A stretch of DNA of 64,000 bases from Engraulis encrasicolus (Eukaryota > Chordata > Actinopteri > Clupeiformes > Engraulidae), in the NCBI RefSeq assembly GCF_034702125.1, contig NC_085878.1:22764502-22828501 (forward strand), given 5' to 3'. This document shows positions 11,050-21,220 of the stretch, piece after piece. The notes beneath the pieces are model-generated. The model ran no database searches, was not told the DNA's origin, and was given only the letters and a program-made list of their open reading frames with translations. Position 1 is the first letter of the stretch, and each line of letters opens with the position of its first letter. The position numbers and the translations under genes were made by a program.

Positions 11050-13002
11050 ATGCGTTACGTAGCTGCTTACCTGCTCGCTGCCCTCTCCGGCAAAGACAGC
11101 CCAAATGCTGCCGACATCAAGAAAATCCTTGAGAGCGTTGGCATTGAGGCCGATGACGCCCGTCTTGACAAGGTATTTCAATTTATTTCAGGTAGAACAA
11201 CGACTTTGGTCTCCCAAGTGAATGTGATTGAATTCTGCTTTTGGCACACTAACGTGGTTGTGTACTAGTCTAGTACGCACAAGCACACCACTCAGTCAGA
11301 AATATAAAAACATACTTGCAAATTAAGTTTCAGTGTATGTGTGCAGTGTTCGGTTTTCGATAGAAGATTCTAAAACCTCAAATCCAGTAATTGCTAGTTT
11401 TGAAGTGGTGGGCAGTATGCTCATCTGGGCTTGCAGCTAGTTTCGAACATCCTCCTGCATAGATTTACATCTCAGCCTAAACACTGGCAGTGATGCTTGT
11501 TAACCTGTACGAGCTGGGAGGAGACAGCAGCCAAGGTTCCTTTAGTTTAGTCAGTAGCTCATGCCAACTCTTCATTGTGAGGTTTTCTCTCGTTTCTCTT
11601 GCAACATGCAATTCTTTTTCCGTTTTGGGCGCTTACCAGACTAATTTTTTTGGCAGTCAAGCAAGTTAATTACCTGACTGCTCAAGGTATTGGTACCCTT
11701 GAAGATGAGTGTGGAGAAAACTGCAGTGAAGGGCTGAGGGTACTGTGGAAGCAAGCTGGACTTCAATGGTATATTAACCCCCAAGTCCTCATTCTGTATT
11801 GCATTGGTGGTGTGCACAATAGAGTTGCCCAGACAGACTGTGGGCTTGCTGTGTTGCCACATTCGTCTAATCAAATCCCGCCCCAAAGGTCCTCAAACCG
11901 CCAACAAGTGCTAAATTCCGCCCAATTTAAACTAATTCCATTGGTTTACATGGTCACAAAACGCCAAATTGCGAATTTTTCCCGTTTTACCCGCAGACGG
12001 CCATCCCAAGCAGCTCAATTGGTTGGGTAGCCTTCCAATCTGGTAACGCTGCTTACAAATGGACATTTCAAGGTTTACAATTCTGTGTAGTCGCCCCCAG
12101 GGCCCATGTAGCGACCCCTACATTGGTGTGATATTCTTTTCTTTTTTTCTGTGTAGGAATGCTCTTTTTGAATGTGCTAATGTATTGATTAGTTCAAAGT
12201 GTTCATGTCATTCGGTTTCTTAATCATAGGTCGTCTCTGAGCTGGACGGCAAGAGCGTTGAGGATGTGATTGCCCAGGGTAAGTTTAAAGTTTTCATTTG
12301 ACCTAAAATAAGCCATTTCTTAATCTGAATGCATGGTGCAGGACAGAAAGCAAGCGTTGAGTGGTCTTTAATTTAACAAATGTTGTGCGTTTGTCCTTTT
12401 TAGGCTACGGTAAGCTCGCCAGCGTGCCCTCCGGTGGAGCCGTGGCTGTGGCTGCCTCTGCTGGATCTGGAGGCGGTGCTGCTGCCCCTGCCGCAGGTCA
12501 GTTCATTTCTAATATTAAACACATAAACAGACAATATGCACACACTGCTGCCATTTCCATCCAGAGCGGTTACAATTACTGTGGAAGAGAATTAATACAC
12601 CAGCATGCTATCTAAGTAGTTGTAACAAGGAGCATTTCCAAACAAACCTGCAGAAAAGAAGTTGAACATTTAGATGAGTGCTAGCTTTTCTCATCTGCAA
12701 GAGTGATTTGGTTTCGGTGATGGTGGCACAGGTACATACAATGTGCATCTTGTTTTTGTTCAAACCTTTAAACAAAGGGTAACCTTTTTGAGATTGAATG
12801 CAGACGGTGTCATGAACAAATGGCTATGAGTAGATCACCAAAAGCTGAACTTGAATGCAACGCTAAACAGATCCTGTTGGATGCATGGCTGTTGGCTTAA
12901 CATATTTTTTTCCTTCTGTCTGCAGCTGAGGAGGAGAAGAAGGAAGAGAAGGAGGAGTCTGAGGCATCCGATGACGACATGGGATTCGGACTTTTCGATT
13001 AA
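11050..13002 (+). CDS. rplp2: 60S acidic ribosomal protein P2 (RPLP2), complete, 4 coding exons
   Basis: P1/P2 heterodimers bind P0 to form the ribosomal stalk, which recruits and activates translational GTPases such as eEF2. Coding exons are 11050-11172, 12230-12278, 12404-12496 and 12926-13002, all with GT-AG borders, giving 113 residues (human P2 has 115). The N-terminal dimerisation domain starts MRYVAAYLLAAL and contains IKKILESVGIEADDARLDK. A flexible Ala/Gly hinge (AVAVAASAGSGGGAAAPAA) follows, then an acidic tail. The tail ends SDDDMGFGLFD, the conserved stalk peptide that contacts elongation factors. The acceptor lies 1 base before the ATG, as expected for a family whose leader exon is non-coding. 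Introns 2 and 4 are long enough to host a snoRNA. No disabling change is seen. Confidence 0.97.
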
Positions 13003-13018
13003 GCTTTCTTCTCAAGAT

Positions 13019-13024
13019 AATAAA
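13019..13024 (+). terminator. rplp2: rplp2 polyadenylation signal
   Basis: aataaa 16 bases after the stop codon; the very short 3' UTR is usual for ribosomal protein genes. Confidence 0.85.
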
Positions 13025-13560
13025 ATATTTGTACAAACTTCCCTTTCTGGGTGTTCTTTCTAGAAATCGTTACCATGTAGCCTTGTAGTATGTCCTATTA
13101 AGTACTGGTATTACCATGATGTCCAAGTCGTGTAAAAATGGAGTAGTTTCCATAATTTGTGATGGGGTATACATTGGAGATCTGCAGTGCCAGCTGTTTT
13201 GAAGGCAATTTAAGTCGTATTTAAATTGTTAGCTTAAAATAACAGGTGTAGTCAGGGGCGAAAGTAGCTTTCGTTTCTTACCGGTGCTTACTGCCCCCTC
13301 AAACAGACAAACAATACAAACATGTGCGGTACAGACCTATATTGCTTCACAACTATTTCATGTGGGGTTTTCATAGGACACTTGTCTCATGGCGGTGTGG
13401 GTGTGTATTCGTTTTCTACTTCAACAGCAGACCTTACCATTTTCCAAATGTGGGTTTTTTTGGGTAGCATTAACCCTATTCTCTTACCGGTACTGTGCAC
13501 CAGCTGTACATTTTATATTGATGCTGCGCACCCATCTACTTTCACCCCTGGGTGTAGGTA

Positions 13561-13788
13561 ATGGGGCACCTAAGTCACGCCCTCTACTTCCTGGTTCATG
13601 TGGCAGAAAGGTCGTAAAAAATTGAATGGAAGTGAATGAGGTGAGTCGTGGTGGATTTGTGGTGCATAAGTGGAGGTCCAAGGTTTGGATTGTTGTCGAA
13701 AAACCACTCATTTCAAGCCCAGTAATTATTTTTTGACTCCCTCTGCCCCATGAACCAGGAAGTAGAGGACGTGACTAAGGTACCCCAT
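13561..13788. mobile_element. MITE with long terminal inverted repeats
   Basis: Left end atggggcacctaagtcacgc; right end inverted with 3 mismatches (gtgactaaggtaccccat). The inverted match continues through ctctacttcctggttcatg, over 40 bases in all. The target duplication is unclear. Confidence 0.75.
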
Positions 13789-15112
13789 AGATTCCAGTCT
13801 GGAAGGTTAAACTGGTTGTCTGAAGCTTTGAGATGCGCAACTATATTTAGATACGTGGTGTTGCTAATTCATATAAGGCAGAGGCAGTAAAATATACACT
13901 TGATTTTTTCCATAACATTTTTATTCTGGTGGCTCTACACCAGTGTTTGCAAGGTTTGCTGACGTACATTGCCTGTGAACAAGAGATGAAATTCAAGACT
14001 TGCAGTCACTCCAAGGAGAACACCACATACATGGGGTGACACGATGAGTGATGTAGCATTCTGTGATTGTTTAAATGTGTGCACACACTAGGCCTACAGA
14101 TAGTGTTCAAAAGTAAGGCAGTATAATTGCAACAAAAAGCAGATGCATAGTCCAGCATAACTCGCATAATTACTTCAATCAACCTCAAAGGAAGTATGGA
14201 CTGGCTACTCTGGGTGGGTACTCCAATGTCCAATCTAAACAAAATTCAATGTCCGCAAACAAATCTTCATGTAAACAACATTCCTATTCCGCTAGTCGGT
14301 GTGGTGGATAGATACATTATATGTTCTCTGTGTTCAGTAGTTTTGGGTAGGGTGCGCACATCCAAAAACACTTGTTGCAGGTGCCAGACAAACTCAGACT
14401 GTTGAAAAGGGTAGGTCTGCACACTGCTGATCAGCTCCAAAAAGAAACTTTATTATTTAAAAAGGTGTCAAATAGACAGACAGGTCTTTGCCTGTGTCTA
14501 TTATGCATCAGGCAAAACCAAAAACATTTGAAAGTTTCAAGGATCAATGAATGAGAAAAGATTACAAATGTGAATAGAGTAGGCTACATGAACATATAAG
14601 TAACTTTCACATGGTTTTAAAAAACAACAATTAGGAGAAATTACAGAAAAGGATTTAAATCAAAATACATATTCATCCCTTTAGGTGACAGTATTTAATG
14701 TGTATATATAAAAGGCTTCATGTCTAAGCAGTAAATGATCAATTCTCTGTGTTCAGGTCACAGTCAGTTTCAGAAAATGTCTTGGCTAGTATGTGCAACA
14801 TTAAGAAATGGTTGAAGCCGCTTTCATAGTCCAAAGGTTTCTTTCCCTTTACAACACTGAGTTACACAAGTTCAATGGTTGGCTAAATGATAAATTAAAA
14901 CATGTTTTACAAATAGAAATGTTTTCCGCTGTCCATTAGGTGGGTAGTGAAATAGGCCTATATGATGATATGGGCCCGGTATGGCCAACTCCGTTGATAT
15001 AGGGATGCCAATGAGGGGTGCAGTGTTATGAAGTGTAGATGGGAGTGGAGAGGAGTTGAGTGATTTCCTGAGATGATGGTATGAAATCTTGAAACAGTGC
15101 TGGATTGACAAT
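13789..15112. other. intergenic, no gene recognised
   Basis: AT-rich sequence between rplp2 and the SINE copies; no exon similarity or clear repeat structure seen. Confidence 0.5.
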
Positions 15113-15234
15113 GCTCAGGGAACCTCAGTCATGGAGGAGGATGGCAGTGCTTCCCCCAAACAACTGACTGTGTCAGGAATCAAACTGGCCACCCTTGGGC
15201 CACAAGCCTAGTCGCTTACCCATGACTGCCCATA
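15113..15234 (-). mobile_element. diverged tRNA-SINE fragment
   Basis: Reverse-strand copy of the same SINE as 15680-15980: it shows cctcagtcatggaggagga, then a degraded B-box region and cttacccatgactgccc at the head. It is older than the other copies. Confidence 0.65.
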
Positions 15235-15403
15235 AGCACTGCACAGACTTCAGGCCCGGCCTCTTGTGAGCAAGGCATAGTCCCGCTTTCCCCTGCAGAC
15301 TTACAAATAATGAATAGGCATTGATTATGTGATGTAGTCACATGTCAGTTGAATCTGGCATTTACAGACGTGGACTATCACTACAAGACAAGATACTGTA
15401 TCG

Positions 15404-15441
15404 CGTGTGTGTGTGTGCGCGCACGCGTGTGTGTGTGTGTG
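15404..15441. repeat. (GT)n with GC interruption
   Basis: Imperfect alternating purine-pyrimidine tract (gtgtgcgcgcacgcgtgt), Z-DNA prone. Confidence 0.9.
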
Positions 15442-15679
15442 TAATGTGATTCATGATGCATGCATTGCATACCTGCTTTCCTATCGGAAATATTTTTCCC
15501 TTTGAGATTTGTCCGTCCTCCAAGTTGTTTGACTCCTGAAAAAAGTGTACTTATTTAAATTACCAACACATCTATGGAGATGACAGGTGCCATGCAATAC
15601 AAATGGTTCCATGTTGTGTGGTATGATTTTTATCTTCAAAAACCTACATCAAGTTCACTGTAATTCCATTGCATTGTAC

Positions 15680-15980
15680 AGTCATGGGTGAGCGGTTAGG
15701 GCGTCAGACTTGCATCCCAGAGGTTGCCGGTTCGACTCCCGACCCGCCAGGTTGGTGGGGGGAGTAATCAACCAGTGCTCTCCCCCATCCTCCTCCATGA
15801 CTGAGGTACCCTGAGCATGGTACCGTCCCACCGCACTGCTCCCCATGGGGCGCCACTGAGGGCTGCCCCCTTGCACGGGTGAGGCATACATGCAATTTCG
15901 TTGTGTGCAGTGTTCACTTGTGTGCTGTGGAGTGCTGTGTCACAATGACAATGGGAGTTGGAGTTTCCCAATGGGCTTTC
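15680..15980 (+). mobile_element. tRNA-derived SINE, near full length
   Basis: The head is tRNA-like: A-box region gtgagcggttaggg, then B-box ggttcgactcc (about 15730-15740). A body with ggtaccctgagcatggtacc and a tail ending ggagtttcccaatgggcttt follow. Pol III type. The same family occurs at 31610-31921 (+), 39184-42272 (-, split) and 15113-15234 (-, degraded). Confidence 0.88.
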
Positions 15981-16050
15981 ATTATTACATACAAGTAGTA
16001 GTTGCTTTCTTTAGTTATTAAATACTCTCTCCACTCGCCAGCCATTAAGG

Positions 16051-16430
16051 CAGGGGTGTCAAACTCAAATTGACTGAGGGCCAAAATCAAAAAATGTAAC
16101 AAAGTTGCGGGCCGAACTCAAAATTCAATTTTAAAAAGGGACTAAAATTGTGCACGCACTAACACTCAGTTACAGTTCACACACACTCTTTCCCATCATA
16201 TAGGTTGTGGAAATGTGCCTGCACATTGTGTTCCTCAAGAGTGTGAGATGTGTCATTGGCCTGGGCCCACTGAAACTGTATTCCTTTGACGGACCAAATT
16301 TCATGTTAAAGTCTTGTTCTGCTGTGCATATGAGGGCCAACTATAATGCACATTTGAAATGATCTTGTGGACCAAATAAAATTACTCAACGGGCCACATT
16401 TGGCCCCCAGGCCTGAGTTTGACATACCTG
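16051..16430. mobile_element. hAT-like MITE (caggggtgtcaaactcaa ends)
   Basis: Starts caggggtgtcaaactcaaa and ends gcctgagtttgacatacctg in inverted orientation. It is flanked by 8-bp direct repeats cattaagg (16043-16050) and cgttaagg (16431-16438), one mismatch. The CAGGGG...CCTG ends and 8-bp duplication fit hAT. 380 bp, no coding capacity. Confidence 0.88.
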
Positions 16431-16925
16431 CGTTAAGGTGTTCCTGTGCATTACGTGTATTGTTACCTCCACAGACAGCATATCTGAGGTCTTTGGGACT
16501 GGGGTCGTTCTCGCGATGAGCAGCTCTGCTTAGATGCTTGTCCGATTTCGCTGGGTTTTCCTGCGGTGGTGATTTCCCCAGACAGGGTCCATTTTGCAAT
16601 TGCTTATGTTAAAAAAAATATACCTGCTCACCTATTATAGTTTACGATAAGTATCACATTTGATTTGACATTTAAAAATCACTGTCTTCAAACTGTTGCA
16701 CATAGAGGGGCAGAAGTACCAGATATACAGTATTATTGTTAATGACCAAAAAGCCTCCAGGACCATATATGATACCCACTCTTGAATACATCAAATCGCT
16801 CAAGGCTTTGGGCTCTTCTCAGGTGACGTGCATCATTGCTCCTCTCTTTTTGTCCTAAGGGGCACATAGGAAAAATGTTAGGAAGCAAAAGACATCTGAA
16901 CGATTTTGTATTATTTTTGCTTTGC

Positions 16926-16931
16926 TTTATT
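16926..16931 (-). terminator. polyadenylation signal of the GIMAP-like gene
   Basis: aataaa on the minus strand, 66 bases past the stop at 16998, supporting transcription through the C-terminal tail frame. Confidence 0.65.
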
Positions 16932-16997
16932 TTTCCCCACAGTATTTTAATGTTTTTTTAATTCATGTACTTAACCTCTGAGCATAATATTTTCAAG

Positions 16998-18191
16998 TCA
17001 ACTAAACTTGCCTTTGAAATTGACAAATCTATGAGCGCTACTGCTTCGGCGTTCAGCAGACTTCTTGTAGACATCACGTCTTCTTCCATTCACAGAGTAT
17101 TTTCCATCAGGTTTGTATACATTAGGCCTATCTTCCATTTCCATGAGGTGTTTGGTTACAACCAGCACTGGTGGATACTCTGCAAGTGCATCTTCTTGAG
17201 CTTGATGGACAGGAGTAAGTTTGCATGGACGCTTCGCATGATCACTGCCATTGCCTTCAATGCTGCCTGTGGAAGTAGGCCCATTTTGTTTAGTTTCTCC
17301 TGGGCACGTGGACACCAAGATGCTGTTGCTTAGGGCCATATCTTTGAGCACAGCTGGCATCTTCCCTGCACAAGTGTCACATCTTGAGGTCACATGTGAG
17401 GGATCTATGGGCTTCTCCTGTTTGGAGGCATCCCTGAACTCCACCCCTAGCTGACTGGAGGTACATTTCACAGCAGATGGAAGGCTGACATCTTCTAACG
17501 TGGAGCTGTCTGTATACCCCATCAAGTGACTATCCGCTTGAAACAGGCCCTCGGAACTCGAAAGACTGAACCTTTGGCAATTACTTAAGGCAGTCACATG
17601 GTGGATGCCTTGTTCTTCCTGACTATTTTTTGTTGAGCTTTGCTCTTTTTTGTGGTCAAGGACATCATCTCTTCCTTTTGTATAATCAAGGGTAGTGGGG
17701 TTGGGATGCCAATGCAATTTATCAACAGAGTTTGCAATCCCTGATCCATTTTGCCCATTAAGCACTTCTTCCTTTGCTTGCATGAAACCGTCTTCAGACA
17801 AATATAACTTCCCTTCATTAGTGTCTTCACTCTGATCAGATTCATGCATCAGCTGACCATCTCCTCCACCAGTGTCTGGCAAACAACATTTGACACTAGT
17901 CTGCACTGTTAGAATGTCATTCTGTGATTCTGCTTTCTCGGGTGGCAAGGTCTCTTCCTCCTCCTCTTCCTCTTTTCCCCCTCCTGGAACTACTATGATA
18001 CTCTGCATGATCTCAGACTCCTCATTCTCCTCATCATTCAGGGGCAATGCAGATGCCAATTTGTCACCTGAGACTTTCATCTCCTCTTTAGTATGAATGG
18101 ACTCTGATTGCCCATAGGTATGGAGAGTGGGCTCAACCTTTTCTTCTTTCAGCTTGAGTGTTACGCACTGGTTGTTTGCATTGTTGATGTG
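16998..18191 (-). CDS. acidic/serine-rich C-terminal tail frame of the GIMAP-like gene
   Basis: Open from 18191 (just after an in-frame TAG at 18192-18194) to a TGA at 16998, about 397 codons. It overlaps the end of the GTPase frame (18133) in a different phase. The visible protein has no domain I recognise. It is hydrophilic with an acid run (KEEEEEEE, near 17970), many Ser/Thr and a basic C-terminus with GRRRDVYKKSAERRSSS. Its length without a stop, its position between the GTPase exon and a polyA signal, and its non-repetitive composition argue that it is coding. How it joins the GTPase frame is unresolved: a small intron near 18130-18230, a frameshift in the genome, or a sequencing indel. 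If the shift is real, the protein ends at 18133 and this tail is a fossil. Confidence 0.55.
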   Translation of the reverse strand, partial: HINNANNQCVTLKLKEEKVEPTLHTYGQSESIHTKEEMKVSGDKLASALPLNDEENEESEIMQSIIVVPGGGKEEEEEEETLPPEKAESQNDILTVQTSVKCCLPDTGGGDGQLMHESDQSEDTNEGKLYLSEDGFMQAKEEVLNGQNGSGIANSVDKLHWHPNPTTLDYTKGRDDVLDHKKEQSSTKNSQEEQGIHHVTALSNCQRFSLSSSEGLFQADSHLMGYTDSSTLEDVSLPSAVKCTSSQLGVEFRDASKQEKPIDPSHVTSRCDTCAGKMPAVLKDMALSNSILVSTCPGETKQNGPTSTGSIEGNGSDHAKRPCKLTPVHQAQEDALAEYPPVLVVTKHLMEMEDRPNVYKPDGKYSVNGRRRDVYKKSAERRSSSAHRFVNFKGKFS

Positions 18192-19258
18192 CTAGTATGT
18201 CAATTTCTACAGGTAAGCAGCCATCAACATTCGTTTTTATCTGGTCTTGTGTGTCCTGTGTACCACCAGGTTTGATGAGTGCGCAGGCTTGCTTCTTTTT
18301 CCTCCTTTGGTTGTTTTTCTTGGCCGTCCTCCCTTTCAGATTATAAACTTCTTTCTTGGACTGTTCAAGAAGCCTCATGTGCTCCGTCTTCTCACAGCCG
18401 TCAACATCCATTTGTATCTCTTTCTGTGCGTCCTGTGTACCAGCAGGTTTGATGAGTGCACGGGCTTGCTTCTTTTTCCTTCTTTGGTTGTTTTTCTTGG
18501 CTCTCCTCCCTTTCAGATCACAAAGGTCTTTCTTGGCCTGTTCAAGAAGCCTCATGAGCTCCATCTCCTTCTCCCTGCTCCACGTCACAGATTCCATCTC
18601 CATCGCTTCTCTTGACTGCTGCTCCAAAAAATCCTCCTCGACAAACTCCTGTTCCAAACAAAAGCTCTGACCACCATTTTCCTCCACCATCCTCTCCATC
18701 GTGTCCAGGATAGCCGTCACTTCTGCAGGCACTCTGGTACCGATATTGTGCAGGGCATGGTACCTGTGCTCACACTTCTCCACCAGGACCTGCAAGACCT
18801 TGCCTTTTCCTTGGAGATACTGCTCGATGCTAGTTGTGCCAAGCAAGTGTGCCCTGGTGAAGAGCAAGATGGTGTGCTGCCACATTGCCCTCTTAAACAA
18901 CCGCTGCAGTCTCTCGGCCGCCTTCTTATTCCACTCAGCATCATGGCAGATAGGCAGGGTTAGCAAGATGACATGAGGTCCCTCCAGACCCCCATGTGAC
19001 ACACTTCCACAGGCTCTGCTTAGGATACGATGGGGGACATCTGAAGATGAACAGGGGTCCCACCCAGGGGTGTCAACCATTGTGATGGGCCTGCTGTCCA
19101 GCACCGTGGTCTTGCGAGTCACTTGATTTGTGCTTTTGTCCACAGGAAATTCATCACATCCCAAGATGGTGTTTCCAGATGAGCTTTTTCCCGTCCATTC
19201 CTCACCGAGCAGAATGACCCCCAATTCTGCATGGGCAATGTGGCTTTTCAAAGGCAAC
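18133..19258 (-). CDS. GIMAP/AIG1-type GTPase exon
   Basis: GIMAPs are septin-like GTPases of immune cells that act on membranes and lymphocyte survival; fish have large families. The exon starts after an acceptor ttccag (minus strand) and reads LPLKSHIAHAELGVILLG. The P-loop follows as GEEWTGKSSSGNTILG (GxxxxGKS), then a G3 motif DTPGWDP. The G4-like segment FTRAHLLGTTSIEQYL has His where most members have Asp (FTxxDxL), so guanine specificity may be altered. After the G domain comes an Arg/Lys/Gln-rich coiled region with two 54-residue copies (18394-18555 and 18217-18378). Each copy begins MRLLEQ, carries the basic KKNNQRRKKKQ stretch and ends VDGC. The N-terminal start exon was not identified; upstream at 19440-19690 lies a LINE fragment. 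The frame ends at 18133. Confidence 0.8.
18217..18555 (-). repeat. 177-bp tandem duplication inside the GTPase coding exon
   Basis: Two copies with exact 177-base spacing (VDGC codons at 18394-18405 and 18217-18228), in frame. Each encodes MRLLEQ.KK, LKGR.AKKNNQRRKKKQ and GTQD..., with few substitutions, so the duplication is recent relative to the gene. Confidence 0.9.
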
Positions 19259-19439
19259 CTGGAAGATAACATACTTCTTTTTATCAAGCTATAAATTATT
19301 TGAATCATGTCACACTTTGATGACAACAGCAAACACATTTTATGGTTTATTTATGGCTAATTTACTCAAAACCACAATACCCATTTAGAGACAGACACCT
19401 TGTGCATATACAGTACTTTGCTAGTAAAGCACAGACATT

Positions 19440-19690
19440 GGTTTACACTTGGACCATACCAGTCATCCAGGTCCTGGGTTATATTGTCCAGTTGTCCACA
19501 TGAAGAGCCAGACGTCCTCATCACGTCTTCATCCAGGTCAGGTCTGAGAAGCTCTGCTTCAACAGGCTGTTCTACTTGCTGCCACAGTTCCAGGTTACTG
19601 ATGGTGTTTGGCCAGAGGATTCTTAAGGTCAGTTTGAGGTAGGTATTTATAAAGGACAGGATTTTCTCCATGTTGTTGACAGTTGTCCCC
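19440..19690 (-). mobile_element. RTE-type LINE 3' coding fragment
   Basis: The minus-strand frame reads INTYLKLTLRILWPNTISN then LELWQQVEQPVEAELLRP. This resembles the C-terminal region of RTE-like LINE ORFs (…ILxIxWPDTISNxELWxRT…) as I remember it. It is only about 80 codons and truncated. An alternative is an exapted upstream exon of the GIMAP-like gene. Confidence 0.5.
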
Positions 19691-19759
19691 CAGGTCATCT
19701 GCACCATACAGAAAGAGTTAAAAAAAAAAAATCTGCAACAGATTCGGGCTCCTAACAAC

Positions 19760-20440
19760 TCATTATTCTAAAACAAAACAAGCTGCTGAAAATCATGGCT
19801 GTGAGGTGGTATTCCTAAAAATACTTTGACAAAAAAATAAAATAATAAATGTGACCTTAACAGATCAGTTTCCCATACCCAACATGTTGTGTGGTGTTGA
19901 CTAAAGCTATGTCAATAGTTTAAAAATACACATAAAAAGATTTATTAAAAAGTGTACATTCGTGTAGGCCTAGTTTGAATAATTATTCAAAATTATTGAT
20001 GACAGTAGCTATGATTTTTGTTACATTTCCTTTCTCAACCAATTATTACGGTATTGTCAAATTCTAAAACCTGCATAGGCCTATGAATAGCCTGAAATAT
20101 GAAATCACATTTTATTGTACAAAACTATTATTCTTTCATTCCAGCTAATTTTGTTAGGCCAACAGTTTTTAAATAGCCTACATAAGCACAAACACGAGTT
20201 TCATCTCCCGGACATGTTTTGTCCCATCGCAAGAATCCCTGATTTGGGAAATAATTCCATTCGTCGATTTAGGCTAGGCCTATTTAGACTAAACGGCACG
20301 AACGACCTAATCGGCATCATCAGTTGGCCAACGTGTAATAAAAGAAGAGAAACAAGAGGCATATAGCATCCTATAATGTGAAATTTAATAAGAAAAGTGA
20401 ATGTAGCCTATAAGCGTAATTTGCTGAACATGTAAAACGT
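19760..20440. other. intergenic, nothing recognised
   Basis: AT-rich sequence with no coding similarity. Confidence 0.5.
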
Positions 20441-20441
20441 A

Positions 20442-21218
20442 GGGTAGACTGAGTACAGTTGAGTACAGGGTACAGTTTAGACAAACCAAATATCTCTGGA
20501 TAACAACGTAACTCTGATCTAATTTTTGCTGTGGACATGCGCATCGATATCCTCCTTGATCATGGGAAATTTGAAACCACCACAGAACGCAGATCCAAAG
20601 ATATTGGGAAAATGCTGTTTTCAACAGGTCAGATTTACCTCACCAGGTTCCTTCAAAAATGAATATCTAATGACCATTAGTTATCCTCTTGATATAAGTT
20701 ACATGATTGCAAGCCATGATATGTGCTCTAAAAGCAGACATATTTCCTGCCATCATAACACTTAAAACCATTTTAATATCTTTATCAATGTGTGATCTGG
20801 CCAGAAGGGGACAGTTTAGACGCTAGCCTGTAGTGCTAATTTCACTATGTAAAACCAATGTAAAGATGCTAACGGGTACAGTTGAGTACAGTATTTTGCT
20901 ATCGGCCATGCTATTAGCTCCCATGGCTATTACCTCCCATTGATTAGAATGGTGTCTCAACTGTACTCTGCTATGTCTCAACTGTACCCCACCGTTTTTT
21001 AGCTAGGGTACAGTCGGGACAAAAGTGCACCTTTTTTGTTTGATTAATTACATTTACATGAAACATCCTAGAGATATAATTCCTTGATTATATATTTGCC
21101 CACATCCTGAAAATATGTTCTGTCCAAAACAACTTTCTTTTTAGGACCTTTTAATGGTCTAATTTCTGCGTGGAAGGGGACAAAAATAAAAGTGTACCCA
21201 ACTGTACTCAGTCTACCC
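20442..21218. mobile_element. 777-bp MITE with 20-bp perfect TIRs and TA target duplication
   Basis: Ends are gggtagactgagtacagttg and its exact inverse, each flanked by TA (20440-20441 and 21219-21220), as in Tc1/mariner-type insertion. Internal copies of gagtacag and ggtacagt motifs suggest subterminal repeats. No transposase. Confidence 0.85.
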
Positions 21219-21220
21219 TA

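Noticed and set aside
15715..15745. tRNA gene
   Set aside because: A- and B-box-like sequence is the head of a SINE; body and tail match other SINE copies in the window, and the cloverleaf is not complete. The same holds at 31610, 42206 and 47165.
19366..19758. Upstream coding exon of the GIMAP-like gene
   Set aside because: The readable part resembles a LINE ORF end rather than a GIMAP N-terminus, so it was entered as a LINE fragment; exaptation remains possible.
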